DNA of 9,880 nucleotides, from the NCBI GenBank assembly GCA_003506735.1, contig DNYS01000053.1:7287-17166 (forward strand), read 5' to 3'. Below are positions 1 to 6,096 of this stretch, piece by piece. This stretch comes from Nitrospinota bacterium (GTDB lineage: Bacteria > UBA8248). Position 1 is the stretch's first letter, and each line of letters opens with the position of its first letter. A program made the position numbers and the translations under genes. Under the pieces are notes generated by a model. It saw only the letters and a list, made by a program, of their open reading frames with translations. It had not been told where the DNA came from and searched no databases.

Positions 1-1
1 G

Positions 2-142
2 GGGATCGAGAACTACCGCGCCCGCGACTGGGATGACTACATCAGCCGGATGGCCGGGTTCCAGGGTGAGCGGTGGGAGCTTCTCGAACGGCTGGGACGC
101 CGGAAGACCCCTTTCTGGGATCCGCCGCCTCCGGCGAAGTGA
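2..142 (+). CDS. C-terminal end of an unidentified protein (5' truncated by window)
   Basis: An open frame enters from the left edge and encodes 46 residues ending in TGA. The peptide begins GIENYRARDWDDYISRMAGF and ends in a proline-rich tail, PFWDPPPPAK. It is rich in Trp, Tyr, Arg and Glu, as in the C-terminal helix of a soluble enzyme, and codon use (GGG, CGG, CTC, GAG) matches the neighbours. I do not recognise the family. Its stop lies 6 bases from the end of the convergent Kelch gene, so the two 3' ends are back to back with no visible terminator between them. The frame is well supported because the alternative here is only the readthrough of a frameshifted - strand gene. Confidence 0.55.
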   Translation, partial: GIENYRARDWDDYISRMAGFQGERWELLERLGRRKTPFWDPPPPAK

Positions 143-148
143 CCTTCG

Positions 149-1091
149 CTAGGGCGTGAACGCCTCGTTGTCCCCCGACTCGGAGCCGCCCGGCGTCGGC
201 CCCCCCGAGGTCACATAAATTCTTCCGCCGTGCGCCGCCGCCCCAAGTCCGTGCCGCGCGGTGGGCATGGGCGCGCGCGGGCTCCACCTGCCCGAAGCCG
301 GATCGAACGCGTCCACGCGCCGAAAGGTGGTCCAGAAGGATTCTCCCCCGAAGAGATAGATGATCCCGTCGAGAACCGCTGCGGCGATTCCGCCGGGCCT
401 TGGGTAGGGGAGGGAAGGCACGCCAGCGGTCAGTATTCGGGTCGTAGACCTCGTTGGCGGCCAGGTTCTGCCCGTAGTTTCCGTCGATTCGCCCGCCGAG
501 GACGTAAATTTTCCCGCCTACGGCGGCGGCGGCGAGATGGTCCCTCGGCGTCGGCAGGGGTGCGCGCTTCGACCACGCATCGGCGGCGGGATCGTAGACC
601 TCATGGACCCCGGTGTTCACCCTGTACGGGCCGGTCCCGCTGATGGCATAAATTTTTCCGTTCACGGCGGCGGCGGCCAGCGCTCCCCGCGCGGTGGGCA
701 GGGGCGCGCGCATCCGCCATTTTCCCGTCTCCGGGTTGTACTCCTGAAGGTAGGCGGCGGGGTCCCACCCGCCCCGGTAGCCGCCCACGATGTAGAGCCG
801 CTCGCCCAGGACGGCTGCCCCGGCGTGGTGAACGCTCCTCGGCGGAGGCGGGAGTTTGCGCCACAGGTTCGCGCCGGGATGATATTCGAGCAGGGCGCCG
901 GAATCGCCGAATCCGCCGGCGACGTAAATTTTCCCGTTCAACGCGGCGACGACGACCTCGGATCGCTCATCCGGCATGGGGGCACGTTTCGACCAGTTGC
1001 CTAGCCCGGCCGCACCCGCCCTCGCCGCGAAAATCATCGCCGCAAAGAACGCCGCGATGCCCGGGGCGCCCGCCACCCATCTGGGGTTCAT
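149..1091 (-). pseudogene. Exported Kelch-repeat beta-propeller protein, frameshifted
   Basis: The gene starts at ATG 1091-1089, 9 nt after a GGGAG ribosome site (complement of 1101-1105). An N-terminal signal peptide (hydrophobic GIAAFFAAMIFAARAGA, probable cleavage after AGA) points to export. Six Kelch repeats of about 48 residues follow. Each begins W..RAPLPTxR, continues with AAAAV.GKIYV.GG and ends E.YDP..., enough for a six-bladed propeller. The first four repeats and the start of the fifth lie in one frame. After RAFPPLPKAR, at about 391-397, the reading must move to the frame that continues GGIAAAVLDGIIYLFGG and stops with TAG at 149-151. Aligning the repeats, the best explanation is loss of two bases (CG) from a CGCGGCGG-like stretch, which restores a 314-residue protein. 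Without correction the frame runs on to position 42 as non-Kelch, Arg-rich sequence. Function is probably protein or ligand binding in the envelope; no enzymatic motif is seen. The lesion could be real or a sequencing error. Confidence 0.85.
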
Positions 1092-1121
1092 TTTTGAATT
1101 CTCCCGGAAACGGCGGCCAGG

Positions 1122-1155
1122 AAAAAGCCACGGCCCCTTTGGGAGGGGCCGTGGC
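1122..1155 (-). terminator. Rho-independent terminator of the MBL-fold gene
   Basis: There is a perfect 11-bp inverted repeat, GCCACGGCCCC (1127-1137) with GGGGCCGTGGC (1145-1155), and a 7-nt loop. Read on the - strand the hairpin is followed directly by TTTTTC (complement of 1121-1126). It starts 11 nt beyond the TAA stop of the MBL-fold gene and lies upstream of the Kelch ATG, so it should separate the two transcripts. Confidence 0.88.
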
Positions 1156-1165
1156 CGGTGCGGTA

Positions 1166-2019
1166 TTATTTGGTCAAGGTGTAGGTCTTGCCGACCACGA
1201 CCTTGAGCACCTTGACGCCCAGGCCGAGCTTTTTCACCTCGGCCTCGAACTGATTAGGCGTGCCCATCCATTTTGGATGCCGCTTGATGCGGTGGTGCTG
1301 GGGTATGGCGGTCTTGAGATTCGGGTTGTCCGTCATGAGAAGCTTGACGGCCTAGGCGGCATCGTCGGGGTGCATCATGAAGCGCCCGGCGATGGGGACC
1401 ATGACGACATGGGGCTTGTAGCGCATTCCGTAGAGCTTAAGGTCCATCGTGAGGCCGGTGCTTCCGGCCATGAGGACCCGAAGGCCGTTCTCGAACGTGA
1501 TCAGAAAACCCGCGGCGGGCCCGCCGTAAAGGTCGTCGAGCCGTCCCTTTGGGCCACGAGAGCCCGTGCCGTGCTGGGAATGAAGAATCTGTACGGTGAC
1601 GCCGCCCACCTTCGTGCGCCCGCGATGGCGCCCCGGTAGACTTGTTTTTTCTTGCCGCCCATTTTTACGAGGCGCTTCGTCATGATTTTTCCGAGTTCGG
1701 AGACGACGAAAATTTTCGCGCCCGTACGCGCGGCAATTTCGACCGACTGGCCTTGGTCGTCCCCGTGGCCCGATGTGGGGAGGATAAGGTCCACTTCGCC
1801 CTTTTTGTAGAAATCGATCTTGTAGGGAAAATCCCGATTTTCCTTGATTCAGGGATTGATGAGGATCACCTTCCCGGTCGTCGAGACGAAACGGAAGTGC
1901 CGATTCCCAAAAAACTCCATCGTCACCTCGGCCGCATGAGAGGCGGTGGCGAGGAAGGCGGCGGTAAATAACAGAAGGATGGTGGACATCGTGAGGCGGG
2001 AATAGCGTTTGAACGGCAT
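1166..2019 (-). pseudogene. Exported UlaG-like metallo-beta-lactamase-fold protein, multiply disrupted
   Basis: The start is ATG 2019-2017 behind GGAGGA, giving a signal peptide (MPFKRYSRLT then TILLLFTAAFLATASHA). The mature part begins EVTMEFFGNRHFRF, the usual first strands of the UlaG/UPF0173-like MBL fold. Other landmarks are LPTSGHGDDQG at the place of the HxHxDH metal loop, ILHSQHGTGS (later His), VLMAGSTG, and AIPQHHRIKRHP near the C-terminus. Three lesions interrupt it. An in-frame TGA at 1849-1851 (codon 57, after ILINP) sits where related proteins usually have Trp. A 1-base loss falls at about 1616-1621, after YRGAIAG. An in-frame TAG lies at 1352-1354, after MHPDDAA. Correcting them gives about 284 residues ending VVGKTYTLTK at TAA 1166-1168. 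The first and last His of the HxHxDH loop are replaced (SGHGDD), so activity is doubtful even if repaired. The substrate is unknown. Confidence 0.85.
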
Positions 2020-2472
2020 GCAGAATTCCTCCATGGATGGCGGCGTAATCGTGCATTTTCCTTGCCCGGGCCGGAGAGCGGCGCGGGGGATTCCAGCCTC
2101 AAACCTGCGCCTAAAAAAATTTGGCAAATCGGTTCAATTATTTAGTGTGTTGGAGCGAATGCTACCAAATTTTGGGCGGGAATTTACTAATCGGGCCGGT
2201 TTTCGGAATTTTTTTTTACGTGACCGGAAAATCGCGGGCCGGGCGGCGGGAGGGAGGCGATTTCTCTCTTTACAATGGGTAATCTGCGTCCTAACATGCG
2301 GAATCTCTTGCAGGAAGCCGGATTGGCGGACGCCCCGAGAACCGGGCTCTCCCGCAGTCCTCCGGCGGAGCGCTGTCTGTCTAAGGCTTGGCAAGGCTCG
2401 GCCAGGGGAGCCATAAAAGGGCGGGAAGGGACACCACCGGATTTTTTCATAGCATCTAACGGGAGGAGCAAA
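2020..2472. promoter_or_regulatory. 453-bp divergent intergenic region between the MBL and amidohydrolase genes
   Basis: No convincing gene lies here. The amidohydrolase frame is open back to 2275, but that extension has no start with a good ribosome site and reads as non-protein-like sequence. The part at 2110-2220 is much more AT-rich than the rest of the window and is the likely site of the divergent promoters. A TACAAT at 2269-2274 resembles a -10 box for the + strand gene, but no good -35 is placed 16-18 bp upstream. A weak hairpin (GGCTC 2395-2399 with GAGCC 2408-2412) lies in the presumed 5' leader. The ribosome site GGGAGGA at 2461-2467 belongs to the amidohydrolase. Confidence 0.4.
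2116..2173. repeat. 9-bp inverted repeat in AT-rich intergenic DNA
   Basis: AAAATTTGG at 2116-2124 is exactly mirrored by CCAAATTTT at 2165-2173, with 40 bp between the arms. The right arm also forms a short palindrome of its own (CCAAATTTTGG). The arms flank the most AT-rich DNA of the divergent intergenic region, so they could be a pair of operator half-sites or simply AT-rich chance. No regulator is identified for it. Confidence 0.35.
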
Positions 2473-3663
2473 ATGGTCAGCAAGGCAAAGTCGAAAACAA
2501 CGGCAAAGAAGAAAGCGGCGAGGAAGCGCTCCGCCGCCCCGCGCCCCCCCGAATACGACACCAAGATGCCGCTTCCCGAAAACTCCGAAACGGGCGAGTC
2601 GGCGAACGACTACTACATCCTCGACTGCGAAGTGCACGTCATGCCCGAGGATTACAGGCGCTTTATTCAGTACTTCGAGGGTACGAAGACCTTCGAGTAC
2701 GCCCACAAGATGTGTAACTGGTGGCAGTGGATAAATCACCGCACGGGCAAGCCCGCCGCCATCCACCCGGGGATGGACTGGAACATCGACAAGATCATCA
2801 CAGATATGGACCGCTCGGGGGTGGACCAGATCGCTCTCATGCGCGAGTCGTTCATCGACACCGCGGGCGACAGCGCGCCGTTTTCGACCAACCAGCACGT
2901 CATCGACGCCATCGAGAAATACCCCGACCGCGTCATCGGCGTCTCGAACGTGGGGCCGTTTTCGAAGCGCAAGATCAAGGACATCCTCTGGGAACTCGAA
3001 TACCTGCACGACAACTACAATTTCAAGTTCTCGAAATTCTACCAGCCCGAGGATTGCCCGATTAACGACCGCCGCCTCTGGCCGGTCTACGAGATGTGCC
3101 AGGACAAGGGCATCGTCGCTTTTTTCCACACCGGCATCACGATCCGGATGGGTCCGACCCGCTACACCTTCCCGGTCTTGCTCGACGATGTGGCCATGGA
3201 TTTCCCGGACCTCAAGATCGTCGCCTATCACGCCGGCTATCCGCAGTGGGAAGAGCTCGTCATGCTCATGTGGAAGCATCCGCACATTTATGTAAGCTAC
3301 TCGATCCTCCTGCCCTGGCTCATGCGCGCCCCGCACCGCTTCGCGCACATGGTCGGAACCACGATCCAGATCGCGGGCCACGACCGCTTCATATGGGGTA
3401 GCGACTGGCCCGCCTCGGACCCGCATCAGTCGGTCGAGGCAATCTTGAAGCTGAGCATCCCGGAGGAGCTTCAGGAGAACTACGGCTACCCGCAGATCAC
3501 CCAAAAGAACAAGGCCGCCTTCTTGGGCGGAACGCTCGCCAAGCTGGCCGGAATCGATCCGAAGAAAAACCAGCTCAAGTTCCCGGGGATGGCCGGTCCT
3601 CCGGCCAAGAAGAATACGCCCGAGGGCGACATTACGCGCAAGATCATGCGGCGCAAGAAGTAG
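2473..3663 (+). CDS. Amidohydrolase-2 family metal-dependent hydrolase/decarboxylase (ExH type)
   Basis: This 396-residue TIM-barrel enzyme is of the amidohydrolase-2 (ACMSD / gamma-resorcylate decarboxylase) family. ATG 2473 follows GGGAGGA by 5 nt; the longer frame from 2275 lacks such a site. Metal ligands are visible as E53 and H55 (DCEVHV), H219 (FFHTG), H253 (AYHAGYPQWEE) and D311 (WGSDWP). The first motif is ExH rather than HxH, the variant known from gamma-resorcylate decarboxylase, so C-C or C-N cleavage of a carboxylated ring or similar acid is possible; the substrate is unknown. An aromatic-rich stretch, CNWWQWINH (81-89), may line the pocket. Oddly, the first 26 residues are a Lys/Ala/Arg-rich tail resembling histone-H1-like tails, and the C-terminus ends RKIMRRKK. 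The gene stands alone on its strand and is intact. The family assignment is firm, the reaction is inference. Confidence 0.9.
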   Translation: MVSKAKSKTTAKKKAARKRSAAPRPPEYDTKMPLPENSETGESANDYYILDCEVHVMPEDYRRFIQYFEGTKTFEYAHKMCNWWQWINHRTGKPAAIHPGMDWNIDKIITDMDRSGVDQIALMRESFIDTAGDSAPFSTNQHVIDAIEKYPDRVIGVSNVGPFSKRKIKDILWELEYLHDNYNFKFSKFYQPEDCPINDRRLWPVYEMCQDKGIVAFFHTGITIRMGPTRYTFPVLLDDVAMDFPDLKIVAYHAGYPQWEELVMLMWKHPHIYVSYSILLPWLMRAPHRFAHMVGTTIQIAGHDRFIWGSDWPASDPHQSVEAILKLSIPEELQENYGYPQITQKNKAAFLGGTLAKLAGIDPKKNQLKFPGMAGPPAKKNTPEGDITRKIMRRKK

Positions 3664-3681
3664 GCTCTCGAAACTCTTGCC

Positions 3682-3725
3682 AAAAACAAAACCCGCCCCG
3701 CGTATTTAGCCGATGCGCGGGGCGG
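3682..3725 (-). terminator. Rho-independent terminator of the MerR operon
   Basis: A 10-bp perfect stem, CCGCCCCGCG (3693-3702) with CGCGGGGCGG (3716-3725), has a 13-nt loop. On the - strand it is followed by GTTTTGTTTTTG (complement of 3681-3692). It lies 26 nt beyond the TGA at 3752-3754 and so closes the - strand operon. On the + strand, where it follows the amidohydrolase stop, there is no T-tract. Confidence 0.8.
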
Positions 3726-3751
3726 CGGGGGAGCGGCGTGCGAAACCGGAA

Positions 3752-4147
3752 TCAGGGACCGGATTTGGCGCCGAAAATTCGCAAGCCGATGGCTCCGAGA
3801 AGCGCATCCCCCCGCTCGAAGTCGGGGATGATGCAGACATCGTTTTCCACGCCGATTTCGTGGATGGAGGCGATTTCCCGCTTCTCGGCCCCCTCCTGGA
3901 GATGAATGGCGTTGTCAACGTCAATGGTGAATCCGAAATCTTTCGCGAGCCCTTCCAGGGCCGCCCATTTCTCCTGGTTCCAATCGATGGTGGAGGCCAG
4001 GCGAAATTTGAGTTTGCCTCATCAAAATCCTGCGAACCGGTAGTCGCCCCTGGAGATGGATTGGCGCTTTTTCCGCGTCTTCTCGAAAAAATCGGCCTCC
4101 TGGCTGATCTCCTCCATGGCGCTCCGGGCTTCCTCGAACAGGCTCAA
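3752..4147 (-). pseudogene. Unrecognised ~131-codon protein gene interrupted by tandem TGA codons
   Basis: This is the third gene of the MerR operon. A strong AGGAGG (complement of 4156-4161) lies 8 nt before TTG 4147-4145, the only reasonable start. The frame begins LSLFEEARSAMEEISQEADF, a charged amphipathic helix, and runs to RGDYRFAGF. There it meets TGA TGA at 4024-4019 (codons 42-43). The same frame then continues as plausible protein (GKLKFRLASTIDWNQEKW, later IHEIGVENDVCIIPDFERGD) and ends LRIFGAKSGP at TGA 3754-3752, just before the terminator. No start exists after the double stop, so I read it as one damaged gene. Either two codons mutated, or there are paired indels (an extra T in TTTT and a missing G), which would give FDEGKLKF. 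I know no family for it; no membrane segment or signal is seen. Real lesion versus sequence error is open. Confidence 0.55.
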
Positions 4148-4193
4148 AAGGAATTCCTCCTATTTCGCGTTCACGACGGGCCGGGACGCGCGA

Positions 4194-4322
4194 TTAATGA
4201 TCCTTCTTGTCCGCCGCCTGGGCGGAAGCGATTTTCTTGTCACCGGCGAGCTGGACCGTGGACGGGGTGATGACTTTGACGCTCTTGAAATGAGGTCCCG
4301 AGCATCCGCAGAAGAAACACAT
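4194..4322 (-). CDS. 42-residue cysteine-rich mini-protein (CxxCxC)
   Basis: This small gene has an excellent ribosome site, AAAGGAGG (complement of 4329-4336), 6 nt before ATG 4322-4320, and starts 28 nt after the MerR stop. The product opens MCFFCGCSGPHFKSVKV, with Cys2, Cys5 and Cys7 and a nearby His11, and ends in a Lys/Ala/Asp-rich, probably disordered tail (AQAADKKDH). Three thiols plus one imidazole at the very N-terminus could bind one soft metal ion. Its place directly behind a MerR-type regulator with metal-ligand cysteines suggests a small metal-binding or metal-sensing accessory peptide. That role is inferred from context only; I recognise no family. It is co-transcribed with the regulator and the damaged downstream gene. 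Confidence 0.75.
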   Translation of the reverse strand: MCFFCGCSGPHFKSVKVITPSTVQLAGDKKIASAQAADKKDH

Positions 4323-4350
4323 GTTATTCCTCCTTTCGCTGTTGGAAACG

Positions 4351-4806
4351 TTATTGGGGATTTTCCTCCGTTCCACCGATGGGAATCAACCGGGGGAGGT
4401 CTCCCAGGCATGTGCAAACGCTATTATCGTGGTCGGAGTAGGGGCGCCGCCCCAATTGGTCAAGCTCCTCCTCGAGACTCCGCCGAAGGTCCGCGAACAG
4501 TTCGATCTGTGCGCTCAACTCGCCGATGCGCTCCTTGAGGACATTCGTCAGGACAGGACGCGTCATGGCGCACGATACTCCCGGCCACAGGGAGACGATG
4601 TCGGCGATTCGGCGAAGGGAAATTCCCAACTCCTTGGCCCGGCGAATGAAGATGAGGCGCTGGATGTCGGCCTCCCCGTATTGGCGGTAGCCGTTCGCGG
4701 AGCGGGGCCGTTTGGGCAAAAGCCCTCTCCCCTCGTAGTAGCGGATTGCCTTGGGCGTCAGCCCCGTGGCTTTGGACACCATTCCGATCGGCATCGTCTC
4801 GTCCAT
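4351..4806 (-). CDS. MerR-family, probably divalent-metal-responsive, transcriptional regulator
   Basis: A 151-residue MerR protein. The N-terminal winged helix-turn-helix is clear: IGMVSKATGLTPKAIRYYEG (7-26), then GLLPKRPRSANGYRQYGEAD. A dimerisation helix spans about 80-118 and a C-terminal metal-loop-like tail contains CTCLG. Cys79 sits at the start of the long helix, the position that in ZntR and MerR supplies a ligand and in the monovalent-metal sensor CueR is serine. Cys131 and Cys133 could complete the site. This pattern favours Zn/Cd/Pb/Hg-type ions over Cu(I), though redox or organic ligands are not excluded. ATG 4806 is chosen over upstream starts because GGAGGAG precedes it by 6 nt and because upstream ATGs would overlap the -10 box or lie upstream of the promoter. 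It is the first gene of a three-gene operon and is probably autoregulated from the dyad just upstream. Confidence 0.9.
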   Translation of the reverse strand: MDETMPIGMVSKATGLTPKAIRYYEGRGLLPKRPRSANGYRQYGEADIQRLIFIRRAKELGISLRRIADIVSLWPGVSCAMTRPVLTNVLKERIGELSAQIELFADLRRSLEEELDQLGRRPYSDHDNSVCTCLGDLPRLIPIGGTEENPQ

Positions 4807-4828
4807 GACGTTCTCCTCCACTTCCCCC

Positions 4829-4860
4829 ATTCTAAACCCTTCCCCATAGGGAAGAGTCAA
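4829..4860 (-). promoter_or_regulatory. MerR-type promoter with operator dyad in a 20-bp spacer
   Basis: Read on the - strand: -35 TTGACT (4860-4855), a 20-bp spacer, then -10 TAGAAT (4834-4829). The spacer carries CTTCCC TATG GGGAAG, a perfect 6-4-6 dyad. Including flanks it becomes ACTCTTCCC with GGGAAGGGT (8 of 9 paired), spanning 4836-4857. An over-long 19-20-bp spacer filled by a dyad is the hallmark of MerR-activated promoters, where the activator untwists DNA to align the two boxes. The MerR ATG lies 23 nt beyond the -10 box, so the regulator and the two genes behind it should be self-induced. Confidence 0.88.
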
Positions 4861-4889
4861 GCGAATTTTGGAGGAATGGTGTGGAAAAT

Positions 4890-5224
4890 TCACCCGCCCT
4901 CTTCGTCCTCGCCCAACTTGTCCCGGAGGAATTTTCGGAAACGCCCGCCGGTTTCGGTGTCGAGAAAGATGAGAAACGCCCTCCCGCCAGAGGGAGGAGG
5001 GCGAGAATGAACCGCTTGGCCCGGAGGGCGGCGGCCAGATCCCGCCCGCTTGCCGGTATACGAAAGAGGCGGGTCCCCATCAGGCGAAGTTCGAAATAGG
5101 TGGGTTGACCCGGCGAAATAGCGGGTGGTTTGCCGGGTGATGAGAGCAGAACGGCGAGCAACAAGACGCCGCCGAATGCGGAGAGGGCGAGTCCCGCCCG
5201 GGTGCGCCAGCCCGCTCCTTGCAT
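4890..5224 (-). pseudogene. Small two-helix membrane protein, frameshifted
   Basis: ATG 5224-5222 starts 7 nt after the SDR stop, with GAGG from that stop region as ribosome site, so it is the second gene of the SDR operon. The product starts MQGAGWRTRAGLALSAFGGV, and the first hydrophobic helix continues LLLAVLLSS. A polar stretch (PTYFELRLMGTRLFRIPASG) and a second hydrophobic segment (RFILALLPLAGG) follow. At a GC hairpin near 4979-4981 one G appears to be missing. Correcting it gives AFLIFLDTETGGRFRKFLRD and a charged end, DKLGEDEEGG, stopping at TGA 4892-4890: about 111 residues in all. Uncorrected, the frame runs on into the MerR promoter and loses the second helix. The family is not recognised; a small inner-membrane protein with both ends probably on the same side is inferred. 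Confidence 0.6.
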
Positions 5225-5231
5225 GATCGCC

Positions 5232-6038
5232 TCAGGCGGAAATATCCTCACCGCCGTCTACGCGGATGACGTTGCCCGTCATCCAGCGAGTCCCTTCGGC
5301 GGCAAAAAGAGCGATGGCGTCGGCGACCATCCTGGGTGTGGTGAGCTCGCTATGGGGGTTGGCTTCCTTGGCTTTTTCGATCATATCCACGTTGCCAGGA
5401 ATTTTCCGGAGCGCCGGGGTGTCGGTGACGCCCGCCTGGACGCAGTTGGCCGTGATGCCCCTTTGGGCGAGCTCGACCGCAAGCTGCCGGATGTGGCTTT
5501 CGAGGGCTGCCTTGGCAGCCGAGACCGCGCCATAGGCCGCCCAGACGCGGTGTCCGCCCGAACTGGTCATGGCAAAGATGCGCCCACCTTCGCCCATGAG
5601 GCCGCCTCCGATAATTTCCTGGGACCAATAGACGAGGCTGTGGGCCATCACGCCGAGCGTCATGTCCATCTGCTTGGGCGTGATGGTGTCCTCCGGATCG
5701 TCGGTGATGTAGGGCTTGAGGGTGCCGAAGGCGAGGCTGTGGAGCATGACGCGAATGGCGCCGTTAGCGCCGCCGCCGAGATGGCTCTTCATCTGCGAAA
5801 CCACATCGGCGCGGGCGTCCTCCGCCGCCGCATTGACGTTGAAGAATACGGCCTCGGCGCCGTTGGCCCAGATGTCTTCCTGGATTTTCTCGGCGTTGGG
5901 CTGGGTGGCCTTCCGGTCCAGGTGCACACCGAAGATATTCATTCCCTCTTTCGACAGGCGGACGGCGACCGTCCCGCCGAAGCCACTGCTCGATCCCAGA
6001 ATGAGCGCCCATTTCCCCTTCAGTCCGGTATCCGCCAC
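5232..6038 (-). CDS. SDR-family NAD(P)H-dependent oxidoreductase, enoyl-ACP-reductase (FabI/FabL)-like
   Basis: A 268-residue Rossmann protein. It starts at GTG 6038-6036, 9 nt after GAGGAG; no ATG is suitably placed. The cofactor loop is GSSSGFG (15-21). Catalytic Tyr169 and Lys176 are spaced Y-x6-K (YGAVSAAK), the spacing of enoyl-acyl-carrier-protein reductases rather than the Y-x3-K of ordinary SDRs. The segment MLHSLAFGTLKPY (98-110) corresponds to the HSIAF-type strand of FabI/FabL, and the end TGNVIRVDGGEDISA is the usual C-terminal strand. The glycine motif is more like FabL than FabI. It may reduce an enoyl thioester in fatty acid synthesis, or have been recruited to a catabolic route; context cannot decide. 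It is divergent from the ACMSD-like amidohydrolase and forms an operon with the small membrane protein downstream. Confidence 0.85.
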   Translation of the reverse strand: MADTGLKGKWALILGSSSGFGGTVAVRLSKEGMNIFGVHLDRKATQPNAEKIQEDIWANGAEAVFFNVNAAAEDARADVVSQMKSHLGGGANGAIRVMLHSLAFGTLKPYITDDPEDTITPKQMDMTLGVMAHSLVYWSQEIIGGGLMGEGGRIFAMTSSGGHRVWAAYGAVSAAKAALESHIRQLAVELAQRGITANCVQAGVTDTPALRKIPGNVDMIEKAKEANPHSELTTPRMVADAIALFAAEGTRWMTGNVIRVDGGEDISA

Positions 6039-6074
6039 GGAATAATTCTCCTCTCGGGGACAAAATTACGAAAA

Positions 6075-6096
6075 TATGTTTTCCGTTTATAACATA
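6075..6096. promoter_or_regulatory. Inverted repeat in the divergent SDR / amidohydrolase intergenic region
   Basis: TATGTT (6075-6080) and AACATA (6091-6096) form a perfect 6-10-6 inverted repeat in a local AT-rich patch, 37 nt upstream of the SDR GTG and about 140 nt upstream of the amidohydrolase ATG. The position and size would suit an operator shared by the two divergent genes. No clear -35/-10 pair could be assigned, and no dedicated regulator gene is adjacent. Confidence 0.35.

Noticed and set aside
1849..1851. Recoding of TGA as Trp (alternative genetic code)
   Set aside because: Several genes here, including the intact SDR, end at TGA in sensible places, and the same MBL gene also has a TAG and a frameshift, so decay or error is simpler.
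2205..2222. T9 run as a + strand terminator
   Set aside because: Only a 3-4 bp stem precedes it and there is no + strand gene upstream for it to end.
2275..2472. N-terminal extension of the first amidohydrolase
   Set aside because: No ribosome site at the upstream start, and the GGGAGGA site at 2461 points to ATG 2473.
2134..3504. 456-codon - strand open frame opposite the amidohydrolase
   Set aside because: It is antisense to a gene with complete metal motifs; its sequence is rich in Asp/Val/Arg with no domain, as expected from the complement of GC-rich codons.
4881..5099. + strand ORF starting behind GGAGGA near 4871
   Set aside because: It is antisense to the small membrane-protein gene and its product is arginine-rich with no motif; the GGAGGA is probably chance.
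5130..6092. 320-codon + strand open frame opposite the SDR
   Set aside because: The - strand carries the full SDR with catalytic Tyr/Lys; the + strand product has no motif.
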